From the NCBI RefSeq assembly GCF_008801915.1, contig NZ_VZOV01000001.1, forward strand, positions 186,001 to 250,000: a stretch of DNA of 64,000 nucleotides. The letters are read 5' to 3'. Below are positions 62,309 through 64,000 of the stretch, one piece after another; positions within the stretch are counted from its first letter, which is position 1; each line of letters starts with the position of its first letter. Position numbers and translations under genes: made by a program. The notes below the pieces were generated by a model, which was given only the letters and a program-made list of their open reading frames with translations, had not been told where the DNA came from and did no database searches. Source of the DNA: Cupriavidus gilardii. GTDB taxonomy: Bacteria > Pseudomonadota > Gammaproteobacteria > Burkholderiales > Burkholderiaceae.

Positions 62309-64000
62309 ATGGCCAGACTCTCGCCGGAAGACCCATCCTCCACCAGTTCCCCCTCCAGCCCCGCCACCGGTCCCGCCTCCAGGCCGGCCTCGTGCTGCGA
62401 CGCGAAAGCAGGCCCCTGCGGCGGGCCCGGGCAGCCCGACGGGCACGCCCACGATCACGCCCACGGTCACGAGCATCGCCACGGCCACGATCATGACCAC
62501 GGCGATCACGGACACCAGCATCGCGGCGGCGGCGATCCTCGCCACGCCGCCCCTGCCGCCCCTGCCGCCTCTTCCTCGCTGACTTCCTCCTGCTGCGGCA
62601 GCGCCTGCGGCGCCGTCGCGATGTCATCGCCGGCAACCGAAGCCGAGGCGCCGGCCGGCACGCGGACCGCGCGCTTTCGCATCGAGGCGATGGACTGCCC
62701 GACCGAGGAGGCGCTGCTGCGCGGCAAGCTGGGCGGCATGGCGGGTGTGGCGGGACTGCAGTTCAATCTGATGCAGCGGATTCTCACCGTGCATCACACG
62801 CTCGATTCGGAGCAGCCGCTGATGGCGGCGATCGCCAGCGTCGGCATGCAGGCCGAAACGCTGGCGGCCGAAGGCGGCATGTCGCCGTCGAGCGCACAGG
62901 CCGCCCCGGCACCGGCCACGCCGTGGTGGCCGCTGGCGCTGGGCGGCGTCGCGGCGCTGGGCGCCGAGCTGGCCGAATGGTTCTCGGTGGCCACGCCATG
63001 GCTGCCGGCGGCGTTGGCGCTGGTGGCGATCGCCGTGGCCGGCTTGGGCACCTATCGCAAGGGCTGGATCGCGCTGCGCAACCGCAACCTGAATATCAAC
63101 GCGCTGATGAGCATTGCCGTGACCGGCGCGCTGCTGATCGGCCATTGGCCCGAAGCGGCGATGGTGATGGTGCTGTTCGCGCTGGCCGAGCGGATCGAGG
63201 CTGCCTCGCTGGACCGCGCCCGCAACGCCATCCGGGGTCTGATGGCGATGGCGCCGGAGCAGGCCACCGTGCTGCAGCCCGACGGCGCCTGGCTGGCGGT
63301 GCCCGCGGGCAGCGTGCCGCCCGGCGCCGTCGCAAGGCTGCGGCCCGGCGAACGGGTCGCGCTCGATGGCCGGGTGCTGCGCGGCCAGTCGGCGCTGGAC
63401 CAGGCGCCGATCACCGGCGAGAGCGTGCCGGTCGACAAGCAGGCCGGCGATCTGCTGTTCGCCGGCTCGATCAACCAGACCGGCGAGCTCGAATACGAAG
63501 TGACCGCGCCGGCCTCCGATTCGACGCTGGCGCGCATCATCCATGCGGTCGAGGCGGCGCAGGCCAGCCGCGCGCCGACGCAGCGCTTCGTCGACCGCTT
63601 CGCGCGCGTCTACACGCCGACGATCTTCGTCATCGCGCTGCTGGTCGCCGTGCTGCCGCCGTTGCTGACCGGTGGCGCCTGGCTCGACTGGATCTACAAG
63701 GCGCTGGTGCTGCTGGTGATCGCCTGCCCCTGTGCGCTGGTCATTTCGACGCCGGTCACCATCGTCAGCGCGCTGGCCGCGGCAGCGCGTCACGGCATCC
63801 TGATCAAGGGCGGCGTCTATCTGGAGCAGGGCAAATCGCTGCGCTGGCTGGCGCTGGACAAGACCGGCACCATCACGCACGGCCGGCCGCAGCAGATCGA
63901 CTACGCGCTGCTGCCCGGCGCGCCGGCGCGCGCCCGCGCGATCGCGGCGAGCCTGGCGGCGCGTTCGGACCATCCGGTGTCGGGCGCGGTCGCCGCGGCG
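62309..64000 (+). CDS. Heavy-metal-translocating P1B-type ATPase (Cd/Zn/Pb class), 3' end beyond window
   Basis: An open frame to the window end. The N-terminus is cysteine- and histidine-rich (a run of about 20 His mixed with Asp/Gly, residues 40-80), followed by a soft metal-binding domain with MDCPTEE. Then come helices, the actuator loop ITGESVPVDKQ, the transport motif CPCAL and the phosphorylation site DKTGT. CPC and MDCP suggest Zn, Cd or Pb export. I set the start at ATG 62309 (GGAA eight bases upstream) because the in-frame ATG at 62276 lies inside the -10 element. The nucleotide-binding domain is cut off. Confidence 0.9.
   Translation, partial: MARLSPEDPSSTSSPSSPATGPASRPASCCDAKAGPCGGPGQPDGHAHDHAHGHEHRHGHDHDHGDHGHQHRGGGDPRHAAPAAPAASSSLTSSCCGSACGAVAMSSPATEAEAPAGTRTARFRIEAMDCPTEEALLRGKLGGMAGVAGLQFNLMQRILTVHHTLDSEQPLMAAIASVGMQAETLAAEGGMSPSSAQAAPAPATPWWPLALGGVAALGAELAEWFSVATPWLPAALALVAIAVAGLGTYRKGWIALRNRNLNINALMSIAVTGALLIGHWPEAAMVMVLFALAERIEAASLDRARNAIRGLMAMAPEQATVLQPDGAWLAVPAGSVPPGAVARLRPGERVALDGRVLRGQSALDQAPITGESVPVDKQAGDLLFAGSINQTGELEYEVTAPASDSTLARIIHAVEAAQASRAPTQRFVDRFARVYTPTIFVIALLVAVLPPLLTGGAWLDWIYKALVLLVIACPCALVISTPVTIVSALAAAARHGILIKGGVYLEQGKSLRWLALDKTGTITHGRPQQIDYALLPGAPARARAIAASLAARSDHPVSGAVAAA

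Noticed and set aside
1-64000. CRISPR arrays, tRNA or rRNA genes, insertion sequences, prophage
   Set aside because: No spaced direct repeats, cloverleaf-like ends, transposase or phage-type proteins were seen in either strand.

Overview
The window is about 67% GC with densely packed genes. The mix of gene families (Bug/TctC solute-binding protein, many LysR regulators, a fused NAD-formate dehydrogenase, an hmgA-fahA pair, an aryl-polyene-type cluster) points to a Betaproteobacterium of the order Burkholderiales, probably Burkholderiaceae. I cannot name genus or replicon from sequence alone. There is no rRNA, tRNA, CRISPR array, phage or transposase in the window.

Layout. 1-7.7 kb: a short-chain dehydrogenase/DoxX-like gene with a DUF2269 partner, a small secreted protein, two unusual proteins (one with a eukaryote-like F-box, one large with membrane hairpins) and the Tat-exported glucan protein OpgD. 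8-34.5 kb: the most coherent part, a set of C1/C2 acid genes scattered over 27 kb but tied together by six copies of one operator, TTGATATATCACATAC followed by a partly palindromic GTAT-like arm. The copies stand before a PanE-like reductase, a GntR/FCD regulator, a sucCD pair, a ThDP enzyme with a downstream formyl-CoA:oxalate CoA-transferase, an unknown 70-residue protein, and a NAD-formate dehydrogenase. I read this as an oxalate/formyl-CoA regulon run by the GntR protein. Embedded in it are a 2-aminoadipate to 2-oxoglutarate module (aminotransferase, DUF1338 dioxygenase, FAD dehydrogenase), a Bug protein, a TSUP permease and the relic of an acyl-CoA dehydrogenase. 

34.5-43.2 kb: an alpha/beta hydrolase and TetR gene sharing two identical operators, an XRE regulator, and a homogentisate catabolic run (metallo-beta-lactamase-fold protein, FAD hydroxylase, hmgA, fahA). 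43.4-56.3 kb: an aryl-polyene-like lipid pigment cluster: ten genes on the minus strand, mostly with 4-bp start/stop overlaps, and a divergent ACP-reductase-glycosyltransferase arm. 56.5-64 kb: housekeeping and accessory genes: a DUF3309 peptide, a 3-hydroxyisobutyrate-dehydrogenase-family enzyme, a CPA1 cation/proton antiporter, a variant H-NS-like protein, a VOC protein, and a metal P1B-ATPase behind a MerR-type promoter, cut by the window end.

How the genes work together: oxalate (or a 2-hydroxy acid) would be loaded with CoA by Frc, possibly primed by SucCD or the NDP-forming ligase. The ThDP enzyme would give formyl-CoA, Frc would recycle the CoA and release formate, formate dehydrogenase would make NADH, and the PanE-like enzyme may reduce oxalyl-CoA to glyoxylate for assimilation. 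All of this is inference from families and shared operators. Starts were placed by ribosome-binding sites where one is visible.
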